From: Primula veris | Lineage: Eukaryota; Streptophyta; Magnoliopsida; Ericales; Primulaceae | Assembly (NCBI GenBank): GCA_963682055.1 | Contig: OY821742.1 | Coordinates: forward strand, 5,851,816-5,915,815 | DNA: 64,000 bases | Direction of reading: 5' to 3' | Part shown: positions 8,652 to 21,918 of the stretch, in pieces | Numbering within the stretch: position 1 is the first letter of the stretch | Layout of the letters: the number at the start of each line of letters is the position of its first letter | Translations under genes and position numbers: made by a program | The notes under the pieces: generated by a model | Database searches by the model: none | Seen by the model: the letters and a program-made list of their open reading frames with translations, nothing else | What the model was told of the DNA's origin: nothing

Positions 8652-11600
8652 TTAGGTTGGGTTGCCTATGGGGGGGCCAATGGGCTTTAATCCCATTCCG
8701 TTCGATGACGTCTCGACTCCCACTTGAGTCAAGCCTTTAGTTAATGGATCCGCTATGTTTTCCTTTGATCTTACAAAATCTAAGGATACCACACCATTTG
8801 ATAACAATTCCCTTACGGATTTATGTCTCCGACGTATATGTCGAGACTTTCCATTACACATATGATCCTGAGCCCGCGCAATAGCTGATTGACTATCACA
8901 ATGCATGCTTATTGCGGGAACAGGTTTCGGCCACATTGGAATTCCTTCCAATAGACTTCTCAGCCAGTCTGCCTCTTCGGTTGCTAAGTCCAACGCTATG
9001 AATTCTGATTCCATAGTTGACCTTGCAATACATGTCTGTTTGGAGGATCTCCAAGACACATCAGCTCCTCCCATTATAAACACATATCCACTCGTGGATC
9101 TTGTGCTATTGGAGTCTGATATCCAGTTGGCATCTGAATACCCTTCCAGTACCGCTGGATATCTGGTATAGTGCAGCCCGTAATCGGCTGAAAACCTCAT
9201 ATACCTGAGAAGTTTCATTATGGCCTTCCAGTGTTCCTCATTTGGATTACTGGTGTACCTGCTCAGTCTACTCACTGAGTTTGCTATGTCTAGTCTAGTG
9301 CAATTCATTATATACATGAGACTGCCTATGACTCGAGAGAACTCCAATTGATTCACACTTTTACCGAAATTCTTTTTCAGGTTACAGTTGAACTCAATTG
9401 GGGTTCTTGACATAGCTTTACTGTCCTTGTCAAACTTGTCTAAAACTTGTTTAACATAGTGACCTTGGGACAAGGCATACCCTTCTGATGTTTTGGTAAT
9501 CTTCATACCAAGTATTACATCAGCTATACCCAGGTCCTTCATATCGAAGTGTTGTGATAACATTTTCTTTGTGGAGCTGATTCTATCATTACTCCCAATT
9601 ATGATCATGTCATCCACATAGAGACAGACTACAACACAGTCTCTTCCACTTCCTTTAGAGTAGACACATTTATCACACTCATTAATGTGAAAACCGTTTG
9701 ATAGCATAATTCTATCAAACTTCTCGTGCCATTGCTTTGGCGCTTGTTTGAGTCCATATAGAGATTTTACAAGTTTGCACACTTGGTGCTCTTTACCAGG
9801 AATTACAAACCCTTCCGGTTGTTCCATGTAAATCTCTTCTTCCAGTTCTCCATTTAGAAACGCCTTCTTTACATCCATTTGATGTATTTCCATATCAAAC
9901 AAAGATGCGAGAGCAATGACGATTCGGATAGACGTTTTCCTGGAGACAGGGGCATATGTGTCAAAATAATCGACACCTTCCGTTTGCCTGAAGCCTTTTA
10001 CTACAAGTCTCGCCTTGTATTTCTCAATCGTGCCGTCAACCTTTAACTTCCTCTTGAAGATCCACTTGTGACCTAGGGGCTTGCATCCTTTCGGAAGATC
10101 CACTAGTTCTCAAGTGTGGTTTTGCATGATTGATTCAATTTCATTTTGAATAGCTTCTTCCTAATATTGGGAATCCGGTGTTGACATAGCTTGTTTATAT
10201 GTCACCGGTTCGCCTTCAATCATGAAGGTTAGGAAATCAGGTCCAAAAGAAGTTTCCTTCCTTGCCCTTTTGCTGCGCCGAGGCTCTTCCTCTTCCTCTT
10301 CCTCTGTCGGTTCACTTGCCCCCACATTTACTTCACTGTTCAAATCTTCAGTTGGTACAGATGTAGGTAATTTCTGGGGAAAGATATCTTCAAAGAAAGA
10401 GGCCTCTCGGCTTTCCATATACGTATCTACGTGCACATCGGGATTGTCCGACTTGTGCACGAGAAACCGATATGCACTACTATTCTGTGCATATCCGATG
10501 AACACACAATCCACCGTCTTAGGACCAATTCTCATCCTCTTAGGAGGGGGAACTAGGACCTTTGCGAGGCAACCCCAAACCCGCAGGTTCTTATAACTGG
10601 GTTGATGACCTTTCCATAATTCATATGGGGTCTTTTCTCGCTTCTTATGTGGTAACTTGTTTAAAACATAGTTAGCGGAAAGTATCGCTTCCCCCCACAT
10701 GTTCTGGGGTAACCCAGAACTGATTAGCATAGCATTCATCATTTCCTTTAGCGTTCTGTTTTTACGCTCAGCAACCCCATTTTGCTCGGGAGTGTATGGG
10801 GTTGTGGTTTTATGTATAATGCCGCTTTCAGCGCATATCTGTTCAAACGGTGATTCATATTCACCGCCTCTATCACTTCTCAATGTTTTAATCTTCCTAT
10901 TGAGTTGATTTTCCACTTCGGTCTTATATAGAGCGAATTTCTCTACTGCTTCGTCTTTACTTCTCATTAAGTAAACGTAGCAGTATCTAGTACAATCATC
11001 TATAAAGGTGATAAAGTACTTTTTCCCTCCTCCCGTTTGTATAAACTTTAAGTCGCATACATCCGTGTGTATTAGACCGAAAGGTTCACTTTCTCGTTCA
11101 ACATGTTGAAACGATGATTTCGTTAATTTTGCTTCTACACAAATCTCACATTTGTGTTGCTTATCAAAAACGAAATTTGGTATTAGTTTTAGTGAAATTA
11201 ATTTCTTTAAAGAATTATAATTCACGTGGCCTAATCTACCATGCCACAAATGAAATGACTCAAATAAATAATTAAACTCAGAATTTTTATTGGCCTCTTG
11301 GGCAACAGTCATTACAGTACTTGTGCTAGCCTCAGCTTTAGCACCTTTATTTGGAGCAGGTGTCCCTACGTTCAACTTAAACATGCCGTTGGTCATATAG
11401 CCACGGCCTACATAGACACCATTCTTGGTGATTACAAGTTTATCGGATTCTAAAACTAGTTTAAACCCGTTCTTCACCATCACCGATCCTGATACCAAAT
11501 TCTTGCGGATATCCGGAACATGAAGCACATTTGTCAACCTCAGCTCTTTTCCCGAGGTCATCTTCATCACGACCATTCCTTTTCCTTCCACCTTGGAAGT

Positions 11601-12917
11601 AGCAGAATTTCCCATGAAGCAGCTTTCTCCCTCTACCGCTTCGTAGGTCTTAAACATCCACCTTGTTGAGCAGATGTGGCTTGTGGCGCCAGTATCCAGC
11701 CACCACTCTTTGGGGTTGCTCCCCACGAGATTGACCTCAGAGACCACAGCAGTAAAGTGGTCATCATCTCGTCCTCCCTCAGCCAGATGAGCCTGAGCTA
11801 GAGCTTTCCTCTTCCCTTTGCCCTTGAAGTTTCTCGGGGGGGGGGGGGGCTTAGGCTTAGCAGCGCCTTTATTGTCATAACAGTCCGCCGCACGATGGCC
11901 GGTCCTGTTACACACAAAGCAGGTTCCCGCAAATTTCTTTGCGACAACAGCACTGCCTCCGGTGTCAAAACGTTTTCGTTTGACGTTGGAGCTTTCGACC
12001 ACATTGGCCTTTGCCATCGGGATGACAGCACCACCGACTCTCCTCATGGAGCGACGGTTGCTCACCTCGATGTTGAGCTTCTCTATGAGCCCCTCCAATA
12101 TCATTTCCTTCCGCTTGTGCTTCAGGTAGTTTTGAAAGTCTTTCCATGACGGCGGCAATTTCTCAATCATGAGTGCCACCTGGAAAGGCTCATTAATAAC
12201 TAACCCCTCAGCCTCAAGGCGGTGATAAATCAGTTGGAGCTCCTCAACTTGCTCCATGACACCCCTACTGTCAGTCATACGGTACTCGTGAAAGTCCGTG
12301 ACAACAAATCTCTTTGTGCCAGCGTTATTCACTTTGTACTTATTTTCAAGAGTCTCCCACAGCTCCTTTGCAGTAGCTTTGGGCTCGAAAACACTGAACA
12401 GCGTGTCATCTAGAGCACACAGGATATAGTTCTTGCATAGGTAGTCGGCATGTCTCCATGCCTCAACCTCAGAGAACGACTGCTCGTCCAGATCGTCCTC
12501 GCTTAGGACGGGAGCAGTCTCCTTAAGAAACCTGGTCAAATTCAGAGTGGTGAGATAAAACAGCATCTTTTGCTGCCAACGTTTGAAGTTGTCACCCCTG
12601 AATTTTTTCGGTTTCTCCAGATGAGAAGTCGGCAAAGTAGGCACTGCCGAATACATCGGTGCCTTGCCCTTGGCCGCAGCCTTGGCTCTTGCCGCAGCCT
12701 TAGCTGCAGCCTTGGCCGTGGCCGCTGCTTCGGCCGCAGCCTCAACTTTGGCCGTAGCATCCGCCATAGCCGCAGCCGCGGCGGCCTCAGCCGCTGCAAC
12801 TGCGTCATCGGCGTTAGCCCCCACAATCGCATCGCCCCTAGTGTTATGGACATCTCCACCAACCACTGGGTCATGCTCACTTCCGATAGGCAACTCAATA
12901 GGCGACGTGTTTGTCAT
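8652..12917 (-). pseudogene. Gag-Pol polyprotein of the old Copia element, two internal stops
   Basis: One minus-strand frame runs from the ATG at 12915-12917 to a stop at 8652-8654, interrupted by TAG (10161-10163) and TGA (10110-10112), 17 codons apart. Order: an unusual Ala/Lys-rich N-terminal segment; Copia gag; CCHC knuckle (CFVCNRTGHRAADC); protease motif LDTGATSHI; integrase zinc-binding HGRLGH...CEIC; integrase core with HTDVCD, SDRGGEY and an E in NGVAERKN. After the stops come reverse transcriptase (conserved YVDD, with [11 protein letters not shown]) and RNase H, ending in ADPLTKGL. Both stops fall at positions that are Trp in related polyproteins, so TGG to TAG and TGG to TGA changes are the simplest explanation. 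Apart from these stops I saw no frameshift. An 11-13 G run near 11840 encodes consecutive prolines. Confidence 0.92.
12640..12840 (-). other. Ala/Lys-rich low-complexity N-terminus of the Copia gag
   Basis: GC-rich imperfect repeats of GCC/GCG/AAG-type codons encode runs of Ala interrupted by Lys, Glu and Arg, ahead of the gag fold. Composition recalls histone H1 tails. The surrounding element is AT-richer, so this is a distinct insertion or expansion. Confidence 0.7.
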
Positions 12918-13276
12918 CTGAAACGACAAGACAAGACGTATGAGATACGCGTACAATAAATTCTATAAACAAACACCAAAACTGATATTTGGGTTTGTAA
13001 AAGAATTATCAAACAAAATAAAATAAACTCTTTATCCTTTTGAATATCAATACGGTTGATATTAAAAGGATTAAAACAATTCTTATTGAATACCAATACG
13101 GTTGGTATCAACAAGAAAATAAAATTAAAATAAAATAAAAACTGTTTGGAATTTATTCTTTGTAATTCAATTTCTAATATAATTTAGAATTGAAAACAAG
13201 AAAGCATTATTTCTTATAAAAAATAAAAAATTGTATTAATCAATACACGAAAGAAAAACAGAATATCGGTTAAGAT
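12918..13276 (-). other. 5' leader of the old Copia element, with an unusual primer-site region
   Basis: Untranslated leader between the 5' LTR and the gag ATG. No tRNA-Met primer site (TGGTATCAGAGC) follows the LTR. Instead the minus strand starts ATC and then TTAACCGATATTC (13273-13261), complementary over 13 nt to a segment inside the LTR at 13799-13811. Confidence 0.6.
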
Positions 13277-14551
13277 TGTTGGTTTCCGTGTACGAAATAA
13301 CAATTAATAATAAATAAAGGACTAAACAGTAATTAAATAAAACCAGTGTAATCTTTATTAATTTTCAAATGAAATACAATAAACTGATTACAACATGTAG
13401 GTACTGAATCGTAAATAAAGCAAACGTTATCAGATTATTATTAATTAATAATCTGATGTACTGATTTGCAATTAAAAGAAACTGTCGGACTGGAAAGTAA
13501 AACTTAACAGCCGGACTGTTCTGTTATGAATTGAAAATACAGGACTGAATTAAAATTATACTAATTACAGAATTAAATTACAGAAATGTAATTACAGCAA
13601 TAAAACAGAACTTTAAACTAATTACAGAATAGTACCAACAGAATATAAAAGCTACAGCTAAGGACAGAATATTAAAAAACTGAAATTTAAATACTGAATT
13701 GGGAAAAATAGAATGTAAAAGACAGAATTTAAGTGCGGGAAATAAACGGACAGAATGTAAAAAAATAAACGGACGAGGCTACTGTTAACAGTATGCCATT
13801 AACCGATATTCGCCCAACCACCTTAAGGTTTCTGGTTGCGTTGGCGCTTCGATCCCAAGGTACACCGTCTCTCGGAAGACTCGCCGGAAACTGGCGACGA
13901 GTCTAAGTCGAGCTTTTAGTGGGTGGTTCTCTCTGGTTCTAAGATGCTATGAATAAAAATATATGCTGGCTTTTAGAGAGAAGATAGACTGATTTGAATG
14001 TATGAAATGTGAAGGGATGGCTGCGATGGGAGTTAACCTTTTGCAAATATGCAAAAGTCCCTTTTCAGATTTAGTACAAGACCCAAGACATTCCCCAAAT
14101 CCCAAATCCCGCGTCCCGCGTCCCGAGGCCCGAGTCCCAAGACCCGAGCGAGCGCGCGCGTGTGTGGTACACACTACCCCACTCATGGGTATGCGGACTT
14201 TATTAGTTTACCAACTACATGGGATGGACTTGTATATATAGAGTAAAAAACAACCTTATTTTTCCAATGTGGGATAACCCTCATGGTTTATTCCCACTCT
14301 CTACTCCACTTTCCAGATTTCGGTTTTTCCCTCTTTCGAGTACCAACATTCGAGTCCAATTATCATTCACACCATTCCTCCGAATAGGTCATGCGATATA
14401 CCGTTGCGAAGCTCGTCGCACGAGCTACTCAAACGCATAGAGTATGGTCTCAGAAAAACTGAGGAGTCGCATTAAAAATTGACTCAAAGTTGGTCCCTGA
14501 CCACTTTGGAAAAACATGTTTAAACTACATGTTTTCCTAATTTTTCCAACA
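13277..14551 (-). repeat. 5' LTR of the old Copia element (1275 bp)
   Basis: Partner of 1741-3210. It is shorter by about 195 bp, because about 105 bp near 14025 are missing and the 7-bp minisatellite is contracted. A TATA-like CTATATATAC lies on the minus strand at about 14232-14241. Confidence 0.92.
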
Positions 14552-16904
14552 ATAATAACATAACCGAGGGTGGTATTTGTAGTTTTGTACTAGTATCGAA
14601 GTCAGTAATTAACAGCTTATATATTCGTTAGGCCGTAAAGCAAGAAGTAATATCCAAACAAAGTTAGGTAACTCAAGTCTCAAACACAGTACGATATCGA
14701 AACAAGTAACAATTTTGTATCCAATTCTGAATATTTTGTAAATGTAGTCTTATGGTAGCATATAATACTTGAAATTATTAAAAAGGAGTAATTGAAAACC
14801 ACAAGCACAAGAATGATATGATATTCATATCATTAACGGCTTCACAGCCAAATTTACAAGCATACAGTTGGGTTCACCACAATTATAGAGGTACATTTTT
14901 CTTTTATATATGAAATTACTAATAAATCTTTGATAAATAATAACATTTTATTTTACTATTAATATATAACTGATCATAAAAAAAAATCCAAATTTTATTC
15001 CCAAATAAAGAAAAAGAACACATAACCGTCTCTTTCTTTGACAAATCATAACAAATGTCATTTTTATACTTCTCTATGTAAATAAAGTATTTCCATAACT
15101 ACTTATAAGTTAATTTTGATTTGATAAACTCAAAATAGATTAAACAAGATTACTCTCCTCTGGAATTTTAATAGGTTTGAGGGTTTATTCGGATCCATTT
15201 TTGGTGTTCTAATTTTTTTTAGGATAGCCTAACCTAGTTTTTTATGAATCATAGTTAAATAAAAAAACAATCCAATCTAATAGTCAACAAAAAATATGAA
15301 AAAAAAATATAAGTAAGAAAAGGGTTGACACGCTTAAATATATCCGATACTTTTTCGGTATGATTGATAAATTTGATTTTTATTTTTTACGTAACGTATT
15401 TGAAATGCATCCGATACTTTTTCGGTACGGTTGATAATTTTTTTTTTTCATACGGTGCACTATAATTTATTATGTGTCAACCAATATAATATTTTAATTT
15501 TAATTTTAAATTAATTTTAAGATAGTAGTTATTTTGTGTTCATTAATATGTGTTGGGTTTTTAGTGGGTGACACACATTTATCAGATTTGGTAGTATTAC
15601 TCTAAAATAACGTACCATAATCGCATTGATAACTTTTCTTTTTTTAATTGTTCGTGTTATCAAGGAGTATATGTAGGCAATCCTACGTAGTAATGTTTTC
15701 ATAATTTTTGTTGAAACTTATATGAGATTGCTTTTGATCGAATAGCCCAAAAAAAACTAAGATATGATGATTTAGACAACTAAATTTGGTGATTTTAAAT
15801 TAATATTTTAATTGGTTATATTTATTATCAATTTTGTATATATGATTGATTTAGTAATTTATTCTGATAATTTATCAGGTGCGGTTGTGCCAAATTATTT
15901 AATTAAAACATGGTGAGAAAATAAATAAATTATCAATTCAAATGTTTTTTTTATATATTTTAATAGTTAAATTAATGTTTGTATTTAGGGCCCATTTTTT
16001 TTATCGAGTCTGGATGTCCAAAATGCTGGAGACTTGCACTTATTCATATGTATGTCACGCATAATCACAACAAAAGCAAAGAACAAACAAAATCATTGGT
16101 TCTTAATTATTCTTTAAATTTCAACAAGGGTATCATAATTTTGGAGACGGCGCTGTATAACGTATCTATGTATGGGGACATGAGACGTCTTGAGGGAGAG
16201 ACTAACGTATAATCGATCAGGGGTTGAATCGGCATTTTAGACAAAAGAATTATTAAATTAAAATGTTACTTAGTTTAGAGTTAAATATTTAGTCATAAAT
16301 ATTATCTTTCTATAAGTCCCCTTTTTATTACAAATGAAAGGAAATGCATAACCCATGTGTTATGTTTATAATTAGTTAAACCACACAAACCTGCATACAA
16401 TGAAATACAACTCTAGAAATTAGATTATTTGAAATATATTGTGTGGCTCTTTTATTTCCTTTATGATAGGTAATTCTGTTTCTTTTCTCTGGCTACTAAA
16501 CTAATGCTTTCTCCTTCTCTTATTTTCTTTACCAATTCATAGATTTCAATCCCCAACTCCATTTTCATGTTTCAGGTTTGTTATTTTTCTTAATTATTTC
16601 TCCTTTTTTTTTCATCTGTTTTCCTAAGGAAAAGGCACTAGAAAGTATTCCGAAATCAGGAGAAGTGGAATATGAAACCAAGTTGAATATTGGTTGATCT
16701 TGAGGCTCACCTATCTTCAATTTCAAATATATAAACAAATCAGTTTCTTCATGTTATCGTCGGGGGAAAAAGTCATACTTCAGAAACTATTACGGCATCA
16801 ACACAGTCATCAATAAGCAAATCCGGCTTCATTCACTTTTCTTTTTGCAACTTTTTTGATAAATTTTAATTTTGGGATTATTTGTGGATTTTGATATAGA
16901 AGGA
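14552..16904. other. Intergenic region upstream of the RABA gene
   Basis: AT-rich DNA without recognisable genes. A 29-base phrase containing ATCCGATACTTTTTCGGTA occurs twice, near 15342 and 15409. The last 400 bp before 16905 contain pyrimidine-rich tracts that could be promoter and 5' UTR, but no clear TATA box can be assigned. Confidence 0.4.
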
Positions 16905-18518
<1,614 letters not shown>

Positions 18519-20704
18519 TCATGTATCTAACATAAGGAATCGAAGAGGCTAAATCCCGAAAACGATGTCGAAACTATTATGAGTACTTTTTCTAGGTACA
18601 CACAACACTGATAATTAATGTTTTTATTTTATTTTCTAAAGCAAAGTTGTCTTGAGGGAGAAATGTCATGTGATTGCGTTAGATTCATTTTTGGTGATGT
18701 ATATTTAATTAGTTGAGAAAAGGGGTTATCTATTATTTTCTTTTAATTTTTGTTCACACTGTTGTAATTAAACATTGATGTACTCATGTACAACTTCTAC
18801 ATAAACAACTGTAATTTGTTACATTTTGTTTTGTTGTCTGACTAGGAAGCTTGAAATTAGAATGTCTTTAACTGATTGTATTTTGTATATATTGACAAAC
18901 ATAACACATAATATTAGTAAAAAAATCACTATGAGTCTAATTCATGATGTCGTTATGTGTCCAAACCTTGTGGCATATTTTATTTTATGTTCAAGGCTCG
19001 CTATGTATGGCCTCGTATCTAAGGTAATATTATTTTCTAGATTTTCTACCATTTATTTTGATTTTACGAAGATTTATTATTGAGACCCTAGATTTGATTG
19101 CACAAAATAGACTTGAACCGAAATTGATTGACAACTATTAGACTGGCGGCTTAGTAACTCCGGAGATTGCCGACGACCAGTAACAACGAATCTCTAGTGG
19201 TAGTTGGTGGTGGCGACAATGAAGGATGTGGCTTTACAGAGAAAATTGTGTGATGACCCATTATCACTAAAATGAATTAGGCTAAAACTTCCATTAGCTT
19301 CAAAGTTCAAACCATAGTTACTAGTTGATGAAACGGAATCGAAAAACGTGAAAAAATAAAAAATAATTTAAAATTTACATGTGAAATTATAGAAAACCGG
19401 AATCGGAAAATTGAACTTTTTTCAAGGCGAAACGAGTTTCACAATTATCACTTAGATATTGATAATTATTTACTAGCCTAAACGCTTAAATAATTTCACT
19501 AGATAGGTCATGATGTCGCTACCGGTAGAGCAGTCATATTGGTCTTTATAACTACACATTTTATATATTTTGTTATTCACGAGATACTTAGAGTTCACAT
19601 ATATTGTTAAATTGGACTATCTAATTTATACAATATAAGGACTCATTAGTGTCACCGGTTAAAACTCTTATAACAAACAAGATATTAAGTGTTTGGTGGA
19701 CCATTATTAATTCAAGTCATTCACATGTTTTACTTTATTGTTTATTTATTTAATATGGTCGGACATATTTTATAAATATTGATAGCTAAAACTAATACAT
19801 GTAATATGTAATAAAAACGCTAGATAAATCTAACATGTATACGTATAACTTAAAAAATAACTTTATCGATGGGGATGCTCAAGTCAATTGTTTCCTCCAT
19901 ATGTTACCCACTAGAATACAACTACTGCTAAATTTAACGAATATTCCAAGCATAATTCATATACTCTAAATTAAAGTGGCATTTAGCTTAGCTCACCGTT
20001 TATCCACTTTTTTAAACACCAATAGCCAATAGGGAACTATATTACTAAGGAAAATTAGATCATTTGCGACAGTGTTATTATCTCTATTGTTAGATGGGCT
20101 TTTAACTGTACATTTAGTTTGTTCTAAAAAAAATTGTAATTGTCCGAGTATTCATATTATTCATTATTTCATTTATTCTCATATCAACTTTTCTACTTTA
20201 TAACACAGTAAATTTTGTAACGATTTATTTATGTTACATTAGTATAAAAAAATATATTTTATTAAGGTTAGTTTTCACACATTAATATTTAATAGTACAC
20301 CTCCTCCTAGGTTTTTTTTTACCCTTTTATATATCATATTATTGACTTTTTGTGATTTTATACATCATACAACTATATTATTTAATTAATACATCATGCT
20401 ACAACTTTTTGATGATTTTATACACTTCCGTCCAATAAAATTAAAAAATTCCGTCTAAAAAGAATATGTGGTAAGAAAATATTTCATCATTTACCCTAAA
20501 GTTTAACATAGACTTAAAAATTTAAACGGGTTTGTACATAATTAATATGTGGTATGTAATGATAATATAAGTTTGAGGTCAGTAAACTATATAGATCAAT
20601 ATATGCAACTGATATTACGGAAGAAAAAACATGGATGTAATATGTGAAAGTCGACTGACGGAAATTATTATACGGAATTTTATAAAATCACCGAAAAGTG
20701 ATAG
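18519..20704. other. 3' UTR of the RABA gene and spacer
   Basis: AT-rich. The first ~1.5 kb has a second, partly deleted copy in the CAD intron at about 30800-31857. No genes are seen. Confidence 0.5.
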
Positions 20705-20713
20705 TATGGTGTA

Positions 20714-21257
20714 GGGGTGTACATAGACCGAACCAAACCGACCGTACCAAACCAAACCGATCAAAAACCGAACCAAACCAAACCGAACCGATTAGTAATT
20801 GGTTTGAAATTTGATAAACCGATTTAATCGGTTCGGTTTGCGGTTTTAGTGGGTTTCAACCCGAACCGAACCGATTATTTTTATTCATATATAATTGTTT
20901 ATATATATACTTCAATAAGTTGATATATGATGTTTTGTTTGTTATTTGTAGTTATCAATAATATATTTTGTTAAAACATTTGTAAATTTACTTGTTATTC
21001 GACTTTTGTTTCAAACTTTGAAATGAAATATTCGCGAAAATTTTAAAAAAACTATTATAATTTTGAATATTGTGTTTTTTATTTATTAAAGTTCAAACCA
21101 ACTGAACCAAACCGATTATAATTGGTTTGGTTTGGTTTGGTTCGGTTCCGATAATTTTTTGTGTCAAAACCGAGCCGAACCGAACCGATTATTTTTTATT
21201 GGTTTGGTTCGCATTTTACTCAAAAAGCGAGTCGAACTGAACCACGAACACCTCTAA
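20714..21257. mobile_element. hAT-like miniature inverted-repeat element, copy 1
   Basis: About 545 bp starting AGGGGTGTAC and ending GAACACCTCT, imperfect inverted termini. The flanks share TATGGTGTA (20705-20713 and 21258-21266), containing an 8-bp target duplication as made by hAT elements. Inside are many CCGAACC/GGTTCGG words in both orientations that make the element foldable. No coding sequence. A reverse-complement relative lies at about 54240-54792. Confidence 0.75.
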
Positions 21258-21397
21258 TATGGTGTACTAATTAAATAAGCTGGTAGTATAATATACAAAA
21301 TCATAAAAATTCAATAGTACGGTGTACAAAGTTAAAAAAAAAATCATTTTTCTTTATTTTATTTATTTATTTATAATGAAAGGTGTATAAAACTTCG

Positions 21398-21780
21398 AAA
21401 AATTGTTAAAATGGTATCTAACCTATTAACTTTTAGTGATTTTGTACTCAACCTAACATTATTTCTAATTTGCTACCCAACCTATACATTTCGCTCTAAT
21501 TTGGTACATACCCTAACACTTTTTTTCTAATTTGGTACCCAACCTAACATTTTTTTTTTAATTTAGTCACCAACCTATGCGTTAAAAACCGATGATCAAA
21601 AACAAATTGAGTCTCTTAATTAGACTGTATACGTATAGGTTGAGTATAAAATTAGAGCAAAACGTATAGATTGGGTACCGAATTAGAAAAAAGTGTTAGA
21701 TTGGATATCAAATTAGAACGAAATGTATAGATTGGCCACCAAATTAGAGAATGGGTGCTACAAAATCAAAAGATTTTTCC
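21398..21780. mobile_element. Foldback element with repeated arms
   Basis: The left half repeats phrases like TTGGTACCCAACCTAACA with CTAATTTGG between them. The right half (from about 21625) has the reverse complements (TAGATTGGGTACCGAATTAG). The two halves can pair over about 170 bp. Non-coding, class uncertain. It ends about 140 bp before the carrier ATG, so it may be part of that gene's promoter or 5' UTR. Confidence 0.6.
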
Positions 21781-21918
21781 CTATAAAACTCCAAAAAGAT
21801 GAAAGGCTTAAAATATCATAAAGACACAAACAACATAACCCAGAGTTCAAATTCAAGTCATCTTGATATACATATACATATATACATATACATATAGAGA
21901 GAGAGAGAAAGAGAAGGT

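Larger units (their letters stand above)
1741..14551 (-). mobile_element. Ty1/Copia LTR retrotransposon, non-functional, carrying a nested element
   Basis: Two long repeats at 1741-3210 and 13277-14551 begin TGTTGG and end CCAACA. The genes between them read on the minus strand in the order gag, protease, integrase, reverse transcriptase, RNase H, which is the Copia order. The 5' LTR is therefore the right one. A polypurine tract lies next to the left LTR. Without the nested element (3654-8546) the element is about 7.9 kb. The flanking five bases differ (TGAAT on the left, ATAAT on the right), so no clean target duplication is seen. About 20 substitutions separate the LTRs over about 1.2 kb by eye, and they also differ by a deletion and by minisatellite length, so this is the older of the two elements. 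The single long frame has two internal stops and cannot give a full polyprotein. Confidence 0.93.

Noticed and set aside
12570..12959. Plus-strand ORFs rich in Arg/Ser or Ala
   Set aside because: Shadows of the Ala/Lys-coding GC-rich stretch of the Copia gag on the opposite strand.
16872..16904. Extra N-terminal residues on the RABA protein
   Set aside because: The upstream in-frame codon is TTG, and the ATG at 16905 gives the normal family length of 215 residues.
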